Positions 14,552-22,509 of a DNA stretch of 24,372 nucleotides are shown in pieces. The notes under the pieces were generated by a model, which was not told the DNA's origin, made no database searches, and worked only from the letters and a program-made list of their open reading frames with translations. The position numbers were made by a program, and so were the translations under genes. How positions within the stretch are numbered: position 1 is the first letter of the stretch; each line of letters starts with the position of its first letter. The DNA lies in NCBI GenBank assembly GCA_964515055.1, contig CAZEUG010000026.1:1-24372 (forward strand). The letters run 5' to 3'. This DNA comes from QAMX01 sp964515055 (GTDB lineage: Bacteria; Bacillota; Clostridia; Oscillospirales; QAMX01).

Positions 14552-15640
14552 TCAGCCGTTGCCGGTCAGAATCGCGGCAAGCGTCGGACTGAGAATCGTG
14601 CGGGAATCGTCGTCCACCAGGCTGAAACGGTTGCCGTCATACGGGGTGCTCAGGTAATTCCAGGAGCACCAGGGGATGTCATGCGCCTTCAAAAAACCAA
14701 TCACATCGCGCATCCAGTTTTCGCGATACGCCAGACGTGCATGGCGAATGGTGCCGAATTCGCCGCACCACAGAATGCGGTCGGGGTGCTCTGCGCAAAA
14801 CTGCGCGGCAGGCGCCATCGCATTCTGAATGAAGGACGCATCCATGACCTCCAGCTCCGGGTACGCGTTGTCCCAGCCGCTGACGGTCTGGTGAAAGTCA
14901 CGGTAGATGGCGATGTCGCCGGGGTATGGCATTTCGCGGTTATAGAAGCACTGCGGCGGACAGAGGACGCCGCGCTGATGCGTGAACTCGTGCGGCTCAT
15001 ACATATGGAAGGTGTAGATGACGTTCGGATCGTCGAACAGGCGCAGCTCCTTCAGCCGATGACAGGAGTTCCAGCAGGTGGGGCCGATGATGATGGGGCG
15101 GGTCGGGTTTTCGCGGCGCAGCGCGGCCACCGTCCGCTCCGCCAGCGCATTCCAGGTGTCCGGAGGGACGTCGCGCACCTCGTTCAGCAGCTCAAAGGCG
15201 ATCTCCGGATGATCGGCATAGCGCTTTTCAAAGGCGAGCCAGAAATCGATGAAACCGGCCTGCAGCCCTTCATCCTCCAAAAGCGACACCGGCTCGTCAA
15301 TGTCGCAGTAGTTTCCGACAGCCTTGTGCAGATTCAAAACGACATGGAGACCATAACGGTCACACCAGTCGATAAAATGGTCAATCAACGCGAATATTTC
15401 CTCGCGGAAGCTGCCGTTTTCGTCCTGCAGGACAATCTGATCGAAGCCGAGACGGATGTGATCGAGACCGAGTGACGCGATGTAAGCGACGTCGGCCTCC
15501 GTGATATAGGTGCGGAAATGCTCCAGATCGCCGATGGTCAGCGGCTTGCGCCACTCGTTCGGCAGAACGTTGAAGCGCTTGTAATTGGTGAGCCAGCCGC
15601 CAATCCCAATGCCATGCTCAAAGCCGGGCCATTTTGCCAT
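14552..15640 (-). CDS. Glycoside hydrolase family 5 (cellulase-type) enzyme, cytosolic
   Basis: A 362-residue (beta/alpha)8-barrel glycosidase of clan GH-A. The GH5 acid/base is E154 in FELLNEVRD and the nucleophile is E294 in LWCGEFGT. Supporting blocks are HIRLGFD (61-67), LHVVLNLHKA (98-107) and TFHMYEPHEFTHQ (210-222). The open start MAKWPGFEHGIGIGGWL shows no signal peptide, so it should hydrolyse imported beta-linked oligosaccharides; exact linkage is unknown. aggagg lies upstream of the ATG at 15640. It is the first gene of a two-gene operon with the deacetylase, under the promoter at 15685-15713. Confidence 0.92.
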   Translation of the reverse strand: MAKWPGFEHGIGIGGWLTNYKRFNVLPNEWRKPLTIGDLEHFRTYITEADVAYIASLGLDHIRLGFDQIVLQDENGSFREEIFALIDHFIDWCDRYGLHVVLNLHKAVGNYCDIDEPVSLLEDEGLQAGFIDFWLAFEKRYADHPEIAFELLNEVRDVPPDTWNALAERTVAALRRENPTRPIIIGPTCWNSCHRLKELRLFDDPNVIYTFHMYEPHEFTHQRGVLCPPQCFYNREMPYPGDIAIYRDFHQTVSGWDNAYPELEVMDASFIQNAMAPAAQFCAEHPDRILWCGEFGTIRHARLAYRENWMRDVIGFLKAHDIPWCSWNYLSTPYDGNRFSLVDDDSRTILSPTLAAILTGNG

Positions 15641-15684
15641 AAATCCAACCTCCTGATTTGCACGCGGGTTTATTCTCTGAAATC

Positions 15685-15713
15685 AGTATAGCATAGAAAT
15701 CCGGCGACTGCAA
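15685..15713 (-). promoter_or_regulatory. Sigma-A promoter of the GH5-deacetylase operon
   Basis: On the minus strand, TTGCAG (15713-15708), a 17-base spacer and TATACT (15690-15685) lie about 45 bases upstream of the GH5 ATG. No obvious operator repeat overlaps it. Confidence 0.8.
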
Positions 15714-15724
15714 GCACCTGACCG

Positions 15725-15763
15725 AAAAAAACTGTCTGCTCGGCACAGAGGCCGAGCAGACAG
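15725..15763 (-). terminator. Terminator of the trpB2-type gene
   Basis: A 13-bp perfect stem (15732-15744 with 15751-15763, ctgtctgctcggc) is followed on the minus strand by seven T. It starts about 10 bases after the stop codon at 15773, showing that the tryptophan synthase gene is not followed by trpA in this transcript. Confidence 0.93.
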
Positions 15764-15772
15764 GCCTGGTGG

Positions 15773-17152
15773 TTACTGAATGCCGGGGATGGTCGGCAGG
15801 GAGTCGAAGCCGCGCTGCAAATCCGCATCGGTCGGGATGGTATCCGACATGGTGCCGTCGTGATAGGATATATACGCGGGCATATCGAAATAGCCGGTGC
15901 CGGTCAGGCCGAAGAGGATGTCCTTTTTTTCACCCGTCTCGCGGCATCTGATCGCTTCATCCATGGCGGCGCGGATGGCGTGGGAGGATTCCGGCGCGGG
16001 GAGAGTCCCCTCGCACCGTGCAAAGGTGACAGCGGCGTCAAACACGCGGGTCTGCTCATAGGAGCGGGCTTCATCCAGATACCCGTCGTGGTACAGCTTG
16101 GAGAGAGTGGGGTTCATCCCATGATACCGCAGGCCACCGGCGTGGTTGGCAGACGGAATGAATTTGCTGCCGAGCGTGTACATCCGCATGAGCGGCGTGA
16201 TGTGGCCGGTGTCGCCGTAGTCGTAGGCATAGCGGCCGCGTGTCAGCGACGGACAGGAGGCCGGTTCCACCGCGATGAAATAGGGCTTGGCGCGGCCGTT
16301 CAGCCGATCGGCCATGTAGGGCGCGATCAAACCGCCCAGGTTGGAGCCGCCGCCGGCGCAGCCGATGATGATGTCCGGGTAGACGTCGTATTTATCGAGC
16401 GCCGCCTTGGTTTCCAGCCCGATCACGGACTGGTGCAGCAGCACGTGATCCAGCACAGAGCCGAGGACATACCGGCAATTCGGCGTCGAGGTGGCGACCT
16501 CAACGGCTTCGGAAATGGCACAGCCGAGGCTGCCGGAGGTGCCGGGGAACTCGGCCACAATGGAACGACCGACGCTTGTGGTGTCGGAGGGGGAAGGAAT
16601 CACGTTGGCGCCGTACGTCTGCATGACAGCTTTTCGATGCGGCTTCTGTTCGCTGGAGCCCTTCACCATGTACACGGTGACGTCCAGACCGAAATAGGCA
16701 CCGGCCATCGACAGCGCAGTGCCCCACTGCCCGGCACCGGTTTCCGTCGTGACGCGTGTCAGTCCCTGCTTTTTCGCATAATAAGCCTGTGCGGCGGCGG
16801 AGTTCAGCTTGTGAGAGCCGGACGTGTTGCTGCCCTCGAATTTGTAGAAGATGCGCGCCGGTGTCTGCAACAGCTTTTCCAGACAGTAGGCACGAACCAC
16901 CGGAGACGGACGGTACATCCGGTAGAAGGAACGGATTTCTTCCGGAATCGGAATTTCACGGTCAGTCGTGTTCAGCTCCATATCGACCAGCTCTTCGCAG
17001 AAAACGGCACACAGCTCGTCACGCGTGCAGGGCGTCATGCGGCCGGGGTGCAGGAACGGGTCGTGCTGCTCAGGCATATCGGCCTTCAGGTTGTACCAGG
17101 CTTTGGGCATCTCGCTTTCTTCCAGATAGATTTTGTAGGGGATGTCTTTCAT
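15773..17152 (-). CDS. trpB: Tryptophan synthase beta chain, TrpB2 type
   Basis: A 459-residue PLP enzyme of the TrpB2 branch (longer than the ~395-residue TrpB1), which joins indole and serine to make tryptophan. The PLP lysine is K115 in EGSNTSGSHKLNSA; TETGAGQWG (136-144) holds the catalytic glutamate; GCAGGGSNLGG is the phosphate-binding loop. The N-terminal block (YLEESEMPKAWYNLKADMP) is specific to TrpB2. No trpA or other trp gene is adjacent and a terminator follows, which fits indole salvage or a stand-alone serine/indole role. The start at 17152 has aaggag 9 bases upstream, inside the T-box leader's downstream arm. Transcription appears controlled by a Trp-specific T-box (17200-17514), strong independent support for a tryptophan-related job. 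Confidence 0.95.
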   Translation of the reverse strand: MKDIPYKIYLEESEMPKAWYNLKADMPEQHDPFLHPGRMTPCTRDELCAVFCEELVDMELNTTDREIPIPEEIRSFYRMYRPSPVVRAYCLEKLLQTPARIFYKFEGSNTSGSHKLNSAAAQAYYAKKQGLTRVTTETGAGQWGTALSMAGAYFGLDVTVYMVKGSSEQKPHRKAVMQTYGANVIPSPSDTTSVGRSIVAEFPGTSGSLGCAISEAVEVATSTPNCRYVLGSVLDHVLLHQSVIGLETKAALDKYDVYPDIIIGCAGGGSNLGGLIAPYMADRLNGRAKPYFIAVEPASCPSLTRGRYAYDYGDTGHITPLMRMYTLGSKFIPSANHAGGLRYHGMNPTLSKLYHDGYLDEARSYEQTRVFDAAVTFARCEGTLPAPESSHAIRAAMDEAIRCRETGEKKDILFGLTGTGYFDMPAYISYHDGTMSDTIPTDADLQRGFDSLPTIPGIQ

Positions 17153-17202
17153 GTTGGTTTGCTCCTTTTTTGGATTTCGCTCCATCTGTGGGACAAAAGG
17201 GC

Positions 17203-17514
17203 AAAAGAAAACGCCTCTGTCCCGAAAAAACATGGGACAGAAGCGTGAACGCATCTGCGGTGCCACCCAAATTGACGAAAAAACGCCCGGCTCAGCCGCG
17301 TACAGGCCACCGAATCGGCAGCGAAATACACGCTCTATTGATAACGGCAAGAGAACCCGTCGGATACTACTGCGGTCAGAAACCGTTTTGCTCCGCCCTC
17401 ATGAGCCCATTCGCCGGGAATTCGCCTGCGGCACTTTCACCGTTGTGCCACTCTCTGAAAAGCTGCCTGCCCGGATACTTCTCTCAATCACAGGTTTGTA
17501 AGATGAAGATCGAT
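17203..17514 (-). promoter_or_regulatory. T-box riboswitch, specifier UGG (tRNA-Trp), with terminator
   Basis: Reading the minus strand from the promoter at about 17520, stem I carries agaagta, agagagtgg and ggtgaaagtg, typical of the T-box stem I distal region. The specifier region reads gaaTGGgctc, with TGG at 17409-17407, the tryptophan codon. The T-box bulge sequence ttgggtggcaccgca is at 17270-17256 and would pair with the NCCA end of uncharged tRNA. A terminator follows: a 12-bp stem (17245-17234 with 17223-17212, one G-U pair) and ttttctttt at 17211-17203. When uncharged tRNA-Trp binds, the antiterminator forms and trpB is transcribed. The stem I boundaries were read by eye and are approximate. 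Confidence 0.9.
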
Positions 17515-17520
17515 GGGGAT

Positions 17521-17549
17521 ATTATAACCCAAAGCCGAACCTTTGTCAA
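17521..17549 (-). promoter_or_regulatory. Consensus promoter of the T-box-trpB transcript
   Basis: On the minus strand, TTGACA (17549-17544), a 17-base spacer and TATAAT (17526-17521) match the consensus exactly, giving a leader of about 360 bases. Confidence 0.92.
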
Positions 17550-17631
17550 GGGGCGTGCGCGAATTTTTTTGGAGCGGCACGGCACGGAACCGGACGCGCT
17601 GCCCGCCCACCTGAAAAAAACGCACCCGGCA

Positions 17632-17660
17632 TTGACAAGCGAAGCGCGTTCGGGTATAAT
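17632..17660 (+). promoter_or_regulatory. Consensus promoter of the lipoprotein gene
   Basis: TTGACA (17632-17637), a 17-base spacer and TATAAT (17655-17660) lie 46 bases before the lipoprotein ATG, divergent from the T-box promoter. Confidence 0.92.
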
Positions 17661-17706
17661 CAACAGAGAACGGCAACAAAAACGCCATTCAGAGGGAGGA
17701 AACGAG

Positions 17707-18231
17707 ATGAAAAACGGATACAGACGGCTGGTGCTGCTGGCGGCGGCGCTGCTTTTGCTCTGCGGCTGCGTGGCCAGAAGGCAGACGGAACAGCCGGAGG
17801 AACCGACACCGCAGGAGCAGCTCATGGAACGGCTGGCGGAGGATGAGCTCTGCGCCATCGCCTACGCGGGCTATGACAGCGCGGACGAGCTGCAGCCGTA
17901 CATCGATGCGTACCTGGACGGCGTCACACCGCCCACCTGCTACTGCTCCGCCGGGGAGGCCTGGCTGCTGATTCCGCGGCCGGGCACATCGGTTCAACTC
18001 TACCGGAATGATTTTGAAACGTATCCGGAACGTTCCTCCGTCTACTGCGAGCTGCTCTATGAGGACTCGTCCGGCAACCCGCTGATTCTCCGCTGCAACG
18101 CCAGCGATATTTTCCCGGATGCCACGATCGTGCTGACCTATCAGGGGAAGACCGTCGAACTGACGCCGTACATTTCCCTGCGCGACGGGAGCATTCAGGT
18201 CGGCCGTGCGGCCTGCCTGCTGAACCCGTGA
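17707..18231 (+). CDS. Putative lipoprotein of unknown function
   Basis: A 174-residue protein with a clear lipoprotein signal: charged start MKNGYRR, hydrophobic core LVLLAAALLLL, and lipobox L18-C19-G20-C21 with C21 as the probable lipidated residue. A proline/glutamate-rich linker (EQPEEPTPQEQL) follows, then a compact domain of about 125 residues (LCAIAYAGYDSADELQPYIDAYLDG ... TIVLTYQGKTVELTPYISLRDGSIQVG). It is expected to be anchored to the outer face of the membrane. I do not recognise the domain and assign no function. gggagga lies upstream of the ATG at 17707; a longer in-frame reading from 16756 runs antisense to trpB and its leader and is not real. It is the first gene after a consensus promoter and may be read together with the zinc-ribbon gene, though that has its own weaker promoter. 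Confidence 0.82.
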   Translation: MKNGYRRLVLLAAALLLLCGCVARRQTEQPEEPTPQEQLMERLAEDELCAIAYAGYDSADELQPYIDAYLDGVTPPTCYCSAGEAWLLIPRPGTSVQLYRNDFETYPERSSVYCELLYEDSSGNPLILRCNASDIFPDATIVLTYQGKTVELTPYISLRDGSIQVGRAACLLNP

Positions 18232-18301
18232 ACCGTGCGATCGAACGGGAAAAATAATCTGTAGAAAACCGAACGAAACGGATGATTTTTTGACCGCGGT
18301 A

Positions 18302-18310
18302 TGATATAAT
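18302..18310 (+). promoter_or_regulatory. Extended -10 promoter before the zinc-ribbon gene
   Basis: TGATATAAT (TG-N-TATAAT) ends at 18310, about 70 bases before the ATG at 18380. The -35 position at 17 bases is poor (atgatt), but TTTTTTGACC lies nearby at 18286-18295, too close for a normal spacer. Confidence 0.5.
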
Positions 18311-18379
18311 AGAGAAAAAAGAATGCCGCCTTTGCAGTTCGAACAGGCGCCGGGCGGCCAATACAGAGGAGGAACCTGT

Positions 18380-19105
18380 ATGAATCAACAGTTCTGCGGA
18401 AACTGCGGTGCAAAGGTCGAAGAGGGCACAGCGTTTTGCCCGTCCTGCGGATCGCGTATTGCCGCTTTGGAGAGTCAGCCGACTGCTCAGCCAGCCGTAC
18501 AGCCGGCCGCACAGCCGGTCGCCAATACACCCCGGAAACAGCTGAACATGAAAGCCATCCTGACCATGGCGGGTGGCGTCGTGGTGGTCGCACTGGTCAT
18601 TGTGCTGATCGTGCTGCTGTCGGGTGACGGCCCTGCCGGTGAGGTGCTGAAGAATTACCGTTATAAGGAAATCGTCGGCGAGTATCTGGGCGAGCTGACC
18701 ATGCAGAAGGTCAAGGTCAGCGGCGACTATGACGAAATCGCTGAGTTCACCGGGATGATGAGCGAATCGGACATGAAGGATCTGAAGGACGAAATCCTCG
18801 ACTGCGCCCTGTACCTGACGGACGATACCCTGACCATCGAGACGGACGAAGCCGCGTTCTTCCAATCCTCCCGGATCACCATCAGTGAGCTGGAATTCGT
18901 CAAGGGCCATGCCGAGGGCAAGCTGACCGAAGAAGATGACAACGGCAGCAAGGTATCCATTACCTACGACCTGACGCTGCATGAAGGCACCAAACGGGAC
19001 ACCAAATACCGGATTTACGGGGAAGTGCAGGTTTCCTTCACATTAAAGATTCTGAAAGCCAAATGCACCTGCTCCTGCACCGTTCTGGTGGACTGCGAAC
19101 AGTAA
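18380..19105 (+). CDS. Zinc-ribbon, single-pass membrane protein
   Basis: A 241-residue protein. An N-terminal zinc ribbon (C6, C9, C20, C23 in FCGNCG ... FCPSCG) is followed by a Q/P/A-rich linker (31-50) and one membrane helix (about 58-80, AILTMAGGVVVVALVIVLIVLL). An extracellular beta-rich domain (about 85-241) has many charged residues and ends with KAKCTCSCTVLVDCEQ. This zinc-ribbon/TM/extracellular-domain layout is common in Clostridia and usually annotated only as zinc-ribbon domain-containing; the extracellular part is unknown to me. gaggagga lies just before the ATG at 18380. The C-terminal cysteine cluster (CTCSC ... C) is unusual for an extracellular domain and could be redox- or metal-linked (inference). 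The DUF6062 gene follows after 24 bases, likely in the same transcript. Confidence 0.85.
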   Translation: MNQQFCGNCGAKVEEGTAFCPSCGSRIAALESQPTAQPAVQPAAQPVANTPRKQLNMKAILTMAGGVVVVALVIVLIVLLSGDGPAGEVLKNYRYKEIVGEYLGELTMQKVKVSGDYDEIAEFTGMMSESDMKDLKDEILDCALYLTDDTLTIETDEAAFFQSSRITISELEFVKGHAEGKLTEEDDNGSKVSITYDLTLHEGTKRDTKYRIYGEVQVSFTLKILKAKCTCSCTVLVDCEQ

Positions 19106-19129
19106 ACCGCGAGACAACGAGGAACAAGT

Positions 19130-19828
19130 ATGACGGAAAAAATCTATACGATCCCGATCAATGAAGCGTTTGAAGAAGCCTGCGGATGCCCGGTCTGCCG
19201 TTTGTATGCCCGTGCGCGGGAAAAAGCGCTCGACTACATCACCGGCTCGGCCATGATGGAACCGGCGGTTCGGATTCAGAGCAATGAGGAGGGCTTCTGC
19301 CGGGAACACCTGGCAGATATGCTGGCCATGAAAACCCGCCTGAGCCTTGGCCTGATGCTGGAAAGCCGCCTGGATGAGGTGCAGAAGCAGGTCTTCCGCA
19401 ATGCGAAGGGGCTATTCGGCAAGGGCTTCGACGGCGAGAAGCTGGCTGCTGCTGCCCGAAAAGCGCAAAACAGCTGCTTTGTCTGCAACCGGATTGCGGA
19501 TGATATGGAGCATTACATCCGAAATATCGTTTTCCTCTGGAAAAGTGAGCCGGATTTCCGCCGCCTCTTTGAAAAACAGGAGGGCTTCTGCCTGCCGCAT
19601 CTGGCCGACCTGCTGGAGGTTGCCCTGAAAAAACTGCCGAAAAAAGAGCAGTTTGACTTTGTCCAGGCGGCAGCCGGACGCGCAGCGGCCATGCACGATG
19701 ACGTGCGCGCCGATCTCTCAACCTTTACCAAGAGCTTTGACTATCGAAACGCGGACGTCAAGCTGACGGATCGGGTCAAAATGGCGGTGGAACGCACCGC
19801 CGGATATCTCTCTGCCGAGAAAAAATAA
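19130..19828 (+). CDS. DUF6062 family protein with duplicated CCCH-type metal site
   Basis: A 232-residue cytosolic protein matching, as I recall it, the DUF6062 family (IPINEAFEEACGCPVCRL). Function is unknown. Two similar sets of metal-type ligands are visible: C20-x2-C23 with C57-x2-H60 (GFCREHL), and C116-x2-C119 with C154-x2-H157 (GFCLPHL). The gaps between the CxxC and CxxH parts are 33 and 34 residues, so each half looks like one zinc-type CCCH site in a helical repeat. The first cysteine, C18, is additional. There is no membrane segment. The start at 19130 has gaggaacaagt upstream (GAGG, 7 bases). It sits 24 bases after the zinc-ribbon gene and 57 bases before the GH2 gene, with no terminator on either side. 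Confidence 0.8.
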   Translation: MTEKIYTIPINEAFEEACGCPVCRLYARAREKALDYITGSAMMEPAVRIQSNEEGFCREHLADMLAMKTRLSLGLMLESRLDEVQKQVFRNAKGLFGKGFDGEKLAAAARKAQNSCFVCNRIADDMEHYIRNIVFLWKSEPDFRRLFEKQEGFCLPHLADLLEVALKKLPKKEQFDFVQAAAGRAAAMHDDVRADLSTFTKSFDYRNADVKLTDRVKMAVERTAGYLSAEKK

Positions 19829-19885
19829 GCCAACTCTTTTGAATACAGTCGATCAACAGAACCATTGAAAGGTGGAAACAAAGGA

Positions 19886-21616
19886 ATGTCAAATCTGAAA
19901 ATCCCCCGTCCGGAGCATCCGGAACCGCAGCTGGAACGCGAGGCCTGGTTGAACCTGAACGGTGAATGGGCCTTTGAAATGGACTTCGGCCGCAGCGGCC
20001 GCGAACGCGGTCTGCATCAGGTGGAGTCGCTGGCCAATACGATCTGTGTCCCGTTCTGCCCGGAAAGCAGACTCAGCGGCATCGCATATACCGATTTTAT
20101 GCCGGCTGTCTGGTACACGCGCACCGTCGAGCTCCCCGCCGACTGGCAGGAAAGCGGCCGCGTGCTGCTGCACTTCGGCGCGGTGGATTATGCGGCAGAG
20201 GTCTGGATCAACGGCGAATCGGTCGGCACACACCGCGGCGGCTACAGCCCGTTCGTGCTGGACGTGACCAAACGCCTGAAGGCCGGTGAAAACCGCATCA
20301 CCGTCTGCGCGGAGGACGATGTCCGCAGCGGCGCTCAGCCCGCCGGAAAGCAGTCCATCCGCTATCACTCCTACGGCTGCAGCTACACCCGGACAACCGG
20401 CATCTGGCAGACCGTCTGGATGGAGCACGTCCCGGATACCTACATTCATGCACTGCGCGTCACGCCGGACGTCCTCAACGAATGCGCCCATGTCACCGTG
20501 CTGATGAACGGCGCAGCCGCCGAAGCGACAACCGTCACCGTGACGGCCTCGTATGACGGCGTGGAAAAAGCGTCCGCAACTGTTCATGCCCACTGGCGCA
20601 CCGCCGAGCTGACGCTGGCACTGCCGAAGCCGGAGCTCTGGGAGCCGGGCTGCGGCCGCCTCTATGACCTCTCTGTTTCGCTCTCGTCGGGCGATTCCGT
20701 CAAGAGCTATTTCGGTATGCGCGATGTCGATCTGGACGGCAAAGCCATCCGCATCAACGGCAAAATCGTCTTCCAACGCCTGATTCTTGATCAGGGCTTC
20801 AACCCGGAGGGCATCTATACGGCACCGTGCGAGGAAGAGCTCCGCGCCGATATCGAACGCTCCATGGCCATGGGCTTCAACGGTGCGCGCCTGCATGAGC
20901 GGGTGTTCGAGCCGCGCTACCTCTACTGGGCCGACCGCCTCGGCTACCTCTGCTGGGATGAGCACGCCAACTGGATGCTCGACATCTCGCAGGAAGCCGC
21001 ACTCCTCCGCTTCCTGCCCGAATGGGAAGAGGTCATGGAACGCGACTACAACCATCCGAGCATCATTGGCTGGTGCCCGCTGAACGAAACGCAGGACAAC
21101 CAGAACGATGACTTCATCCGCGCCGTCTACCATACGACCCGCCGCATCGACGCCACCCGCCCGATCATCGATACCAGCGGCTGGAACCATGTGATCACGG
21201 ATATCTTTGATGTCCACAACTACACGCAGGATCCGGAAAAATTTGCGGCAACCCACGCTGTCGTGCTGGAAGGCCGCTGCCCGGATGTCGATGGAAAAAC
21301 GACAAAACGCGCATGGAACAACGAAATTCCGTACTTTGTCAGCGAATTTGGCGGCGCCCGCTGGTCTGATCAGACCGACGGCTGGGGCTATGGCAACGGC
21401 CCGAAAACGGTCGAGGAATTCATCGCCCGCTATGACAGCCTCGTGACCGCGCTGCTGGACAATCCGGCTGTCTGCGCCTTCTGCTATACGCAGCTGACCG
21501 ACGTTGAACAGGAGCAGAACGGCCTGTATACCTATGACCGCCGCCCGAAGTTCGACCCGGCTGCCATCCGTGCCTGCACGGCGAAACCGGCTGCCATCGA
21601 GCGCGAAAACAATTGA
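19886..21616 (+). CDS. Glycoside hydrolase family 2 enzyme
   Basis: A 576-residue GH2 enzyme, shorter than E. coli LacZ (~1020) and close to the size of beta-glucuronidase-like and short beta-galactosidase-like members. Domains in order: sugar-binding jelly roll (about 15-185: WLNLNGEWAFEMDF, VWYTRTVELPADW, AAEVWINGESVGTHRGGYSPF), immunoglobulin-like domain (about 185-280) and TIM barrel (about 290-565). The acid/base is E401 in GWCPLNETQD and the nucleophile is E487 in YFVSEFGGARW. There is no signal peptide. Substrate (beta-galactoside, glucuronide or mannoside) is not certain; the family alone does not decide it. ATG 19886 is taken, with aaggtgg upstream, although a TTG at 19865 is in frame. 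It follows the DUF6062 gene by 57 bases and precedes the methyltransferase almost without a gap. Confidence 0.93.
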   Translation: MSNLKIPRPEHPEPQLEREAWLNLNGEWAFEMDFGRSGRERGLHQVESLANTICVPFCPESRLSGIAYTDFMPAVWYTRTVELPADWQESGRVLLHFGAVDYAAEVWINGESVGTHRGGYSPFVLDVTKRLKAGENRITVCAEDDVRSGAQPAGKQSIRYHSYGCSYTRTTGIWQTVWMEHVPDTYIHALRVTPDVLNECAHVTVLMNGAAAEATTVTVTASYDGVEKASATVHAHWRTAELTLALPKPELWEPGCGRLYDLSVSLSSGDSVKSYFGMRDVDLDGKAIRINGKIVFQRLILDQGFNPEGIYTAPCEEELRADIERSMAMGFNGARLHERVFEPRYLYWADRLGYLCWDEHANWMLDISQEAALLRFLPEWEEVMERDYNHPSIIGWCPLNETQDNQNDDFIRAVYHTTRRIDATRPIIDTSGWNHVITDIFDVHNYTQDPEKFAATHAVVLEGRCPDVDGKTTKRAWNNEIPYFVSEFGGARWSDQTDGWGYGNGPKTVEEFIARYDSLVTALLDNPAVCAFCYTQLTDVEQEQNGLYTYDRRPKFDPAAIRACTAKPAAIERENN

Positions 21617-21621
21617 ACCGT

Positions 21622-22425
21622 ATGAAATTCGATCTGATACCAACAGAGAGCGCCCCGGCTGGTACCGGGGCGCTCTCTGCCCGAAATCGCTTTGACGGCA
21701 AAAGCCAACTGTATGTCGCCGCACGCCCGACCTATCCGGAGGCGTGCCTGAAGCGGCTACAGGCGCTTCTGCCGACAACGGATGCCCATGCCGTGGATGT
21801 CGGCGCGGGAACCGGACTCCTGACAGCACAGCTGCTGTCGCTGGGCTGCCGCGTCACGGCGGTGGAACCCAATGCGGAAATGCGCGCCGAGGCCGATCGA
21901 CAGCTCGGCGAACAGCCGGGCTACCGCGCTGTAGACGGCACCGCCGAGGCCACCGGCCTGCCAACGCACAGCTGCGACCTGATCACGGCGGCACAGGCGT
22001 TCCACTGGTTTGATTCGGTTGCGTTCCGGCGCGAATGCCAACGCATCCTGAAACCGGGTGGCAGCGTGGCGCTGCTCTGGAACTTCCGGACGCCGGATGC
22101 ACCGGTCAATCGCGCCTGCACGGCGCTTTGCCGGGAGCTGTGCCCGACCTTCCGGGGCTTCTCAGCCGGGTTTTCCCCGGAGGATGAACGCATTCACGCC
22201 TTTTTTGAACCGAAGCTGCACCGCGAATCGTTCGAAAATGACCTCACCTACACCCGGGACGGCTTTGTGAAACGGATGCTCTCCGCTTCCTATGCGCCCA
22301 AACCGGGCGAGCCGTCGGCAACAGCGTTCGTGGCGGCGCTGAACGCGCTGTTTGACCAATTCGCAGACGGTGAAACGCTGACGGTGCCGAATGTTACCTG
22401 CCTGTTTGATGGCCAACTGCTGTAA
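21622..22425 (+). CDS. Class I SAM-dependent methyltransferase
   Basis: A 267-residue methyltransferase from the ATG at 21622. Motif I is AVDVGAGTGLL (57-67), then the acidic VEPNAEM loop, QAFHWFD (motif IV region) and RILKPGGSVALLWNF (motif V/VI). The FDGKSQLYVAARPTYPEA lead-in and the HWF motif match the UbiE/YcgJ-like (Methyltransf_11) branch; the substrate is unknown. The start is uncertain. The TTG at 21613 overlaps the GH2 stop (TGA 21614-21616), neither it nor the ATG at 21622 has a clear ribosome site, and a 14-bp hairpin covers codons 8-19. Residues before RNRFDGK are not conserved in the family as I know it, so translation may start later or depend on coupling to GH2 termination. 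Transcription probably ends at 22752-22788. Confidence 0.88.
   Translation: MKFDLIPTESAPAGTGALSARNRFDGKSQLYVAARPTYPEACLKRLQALLPTTDAHAVDVGAGTGLLTAQLLSLGCRVTAVEPNAEMRAEADRQLGEQPGYRAVDGTAEATGLPTHSCDLITAAQAFHWFDSVAFRRECQRILKPGGSVALLWNFRTPDAPVNRACTALCRELCPTFRGFSAGFSPEDERIHAFFEPKLHRESFENDLTYTRDGFVKRMLSASYAPKPGEPSATAFVAALNALFDQFADGETLTVPNVTCLFDGQLL
21645..21678 (+). repeat. 14-bp hairpin at the start of the methyltransferase reading frame
   Basis: Bases 21645-21658 (agagagcgccccgg) are perfectly complementary to 21665-21678, with loop ctggta. The stem is GC-rich and starts 28 bases after the GH2 stop. No T run follows (tgcccgaaatc), so it is not a standard intrinsic terminator; it could instead protect the upstream mRNA 3' end or gate downstream translation. 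Confidence 0.85.
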
Positions 22426-22509
22426 ACATTTCAAAAAACAGGGGGGTGACAGACGATCAAAATATGATACGATAAAGACAAACGAAACAACAGGGAATCG
22501 TACGAGGAA

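Noticed and set aside
16756..18231. 491-codon + strand frame containing the lipoprotein
   Set aside because: The first about 317 codons are antisense to trpB and its T-box; the lipoprotein signal peptide and ribosome site fix the start at 17707.
19889..21829. 646-codon open frame opposite GH2
   Set aside because: It mirrors the whole GH2 gene and runs through the methyltransferase hairpin; no promoter or ribosome site.
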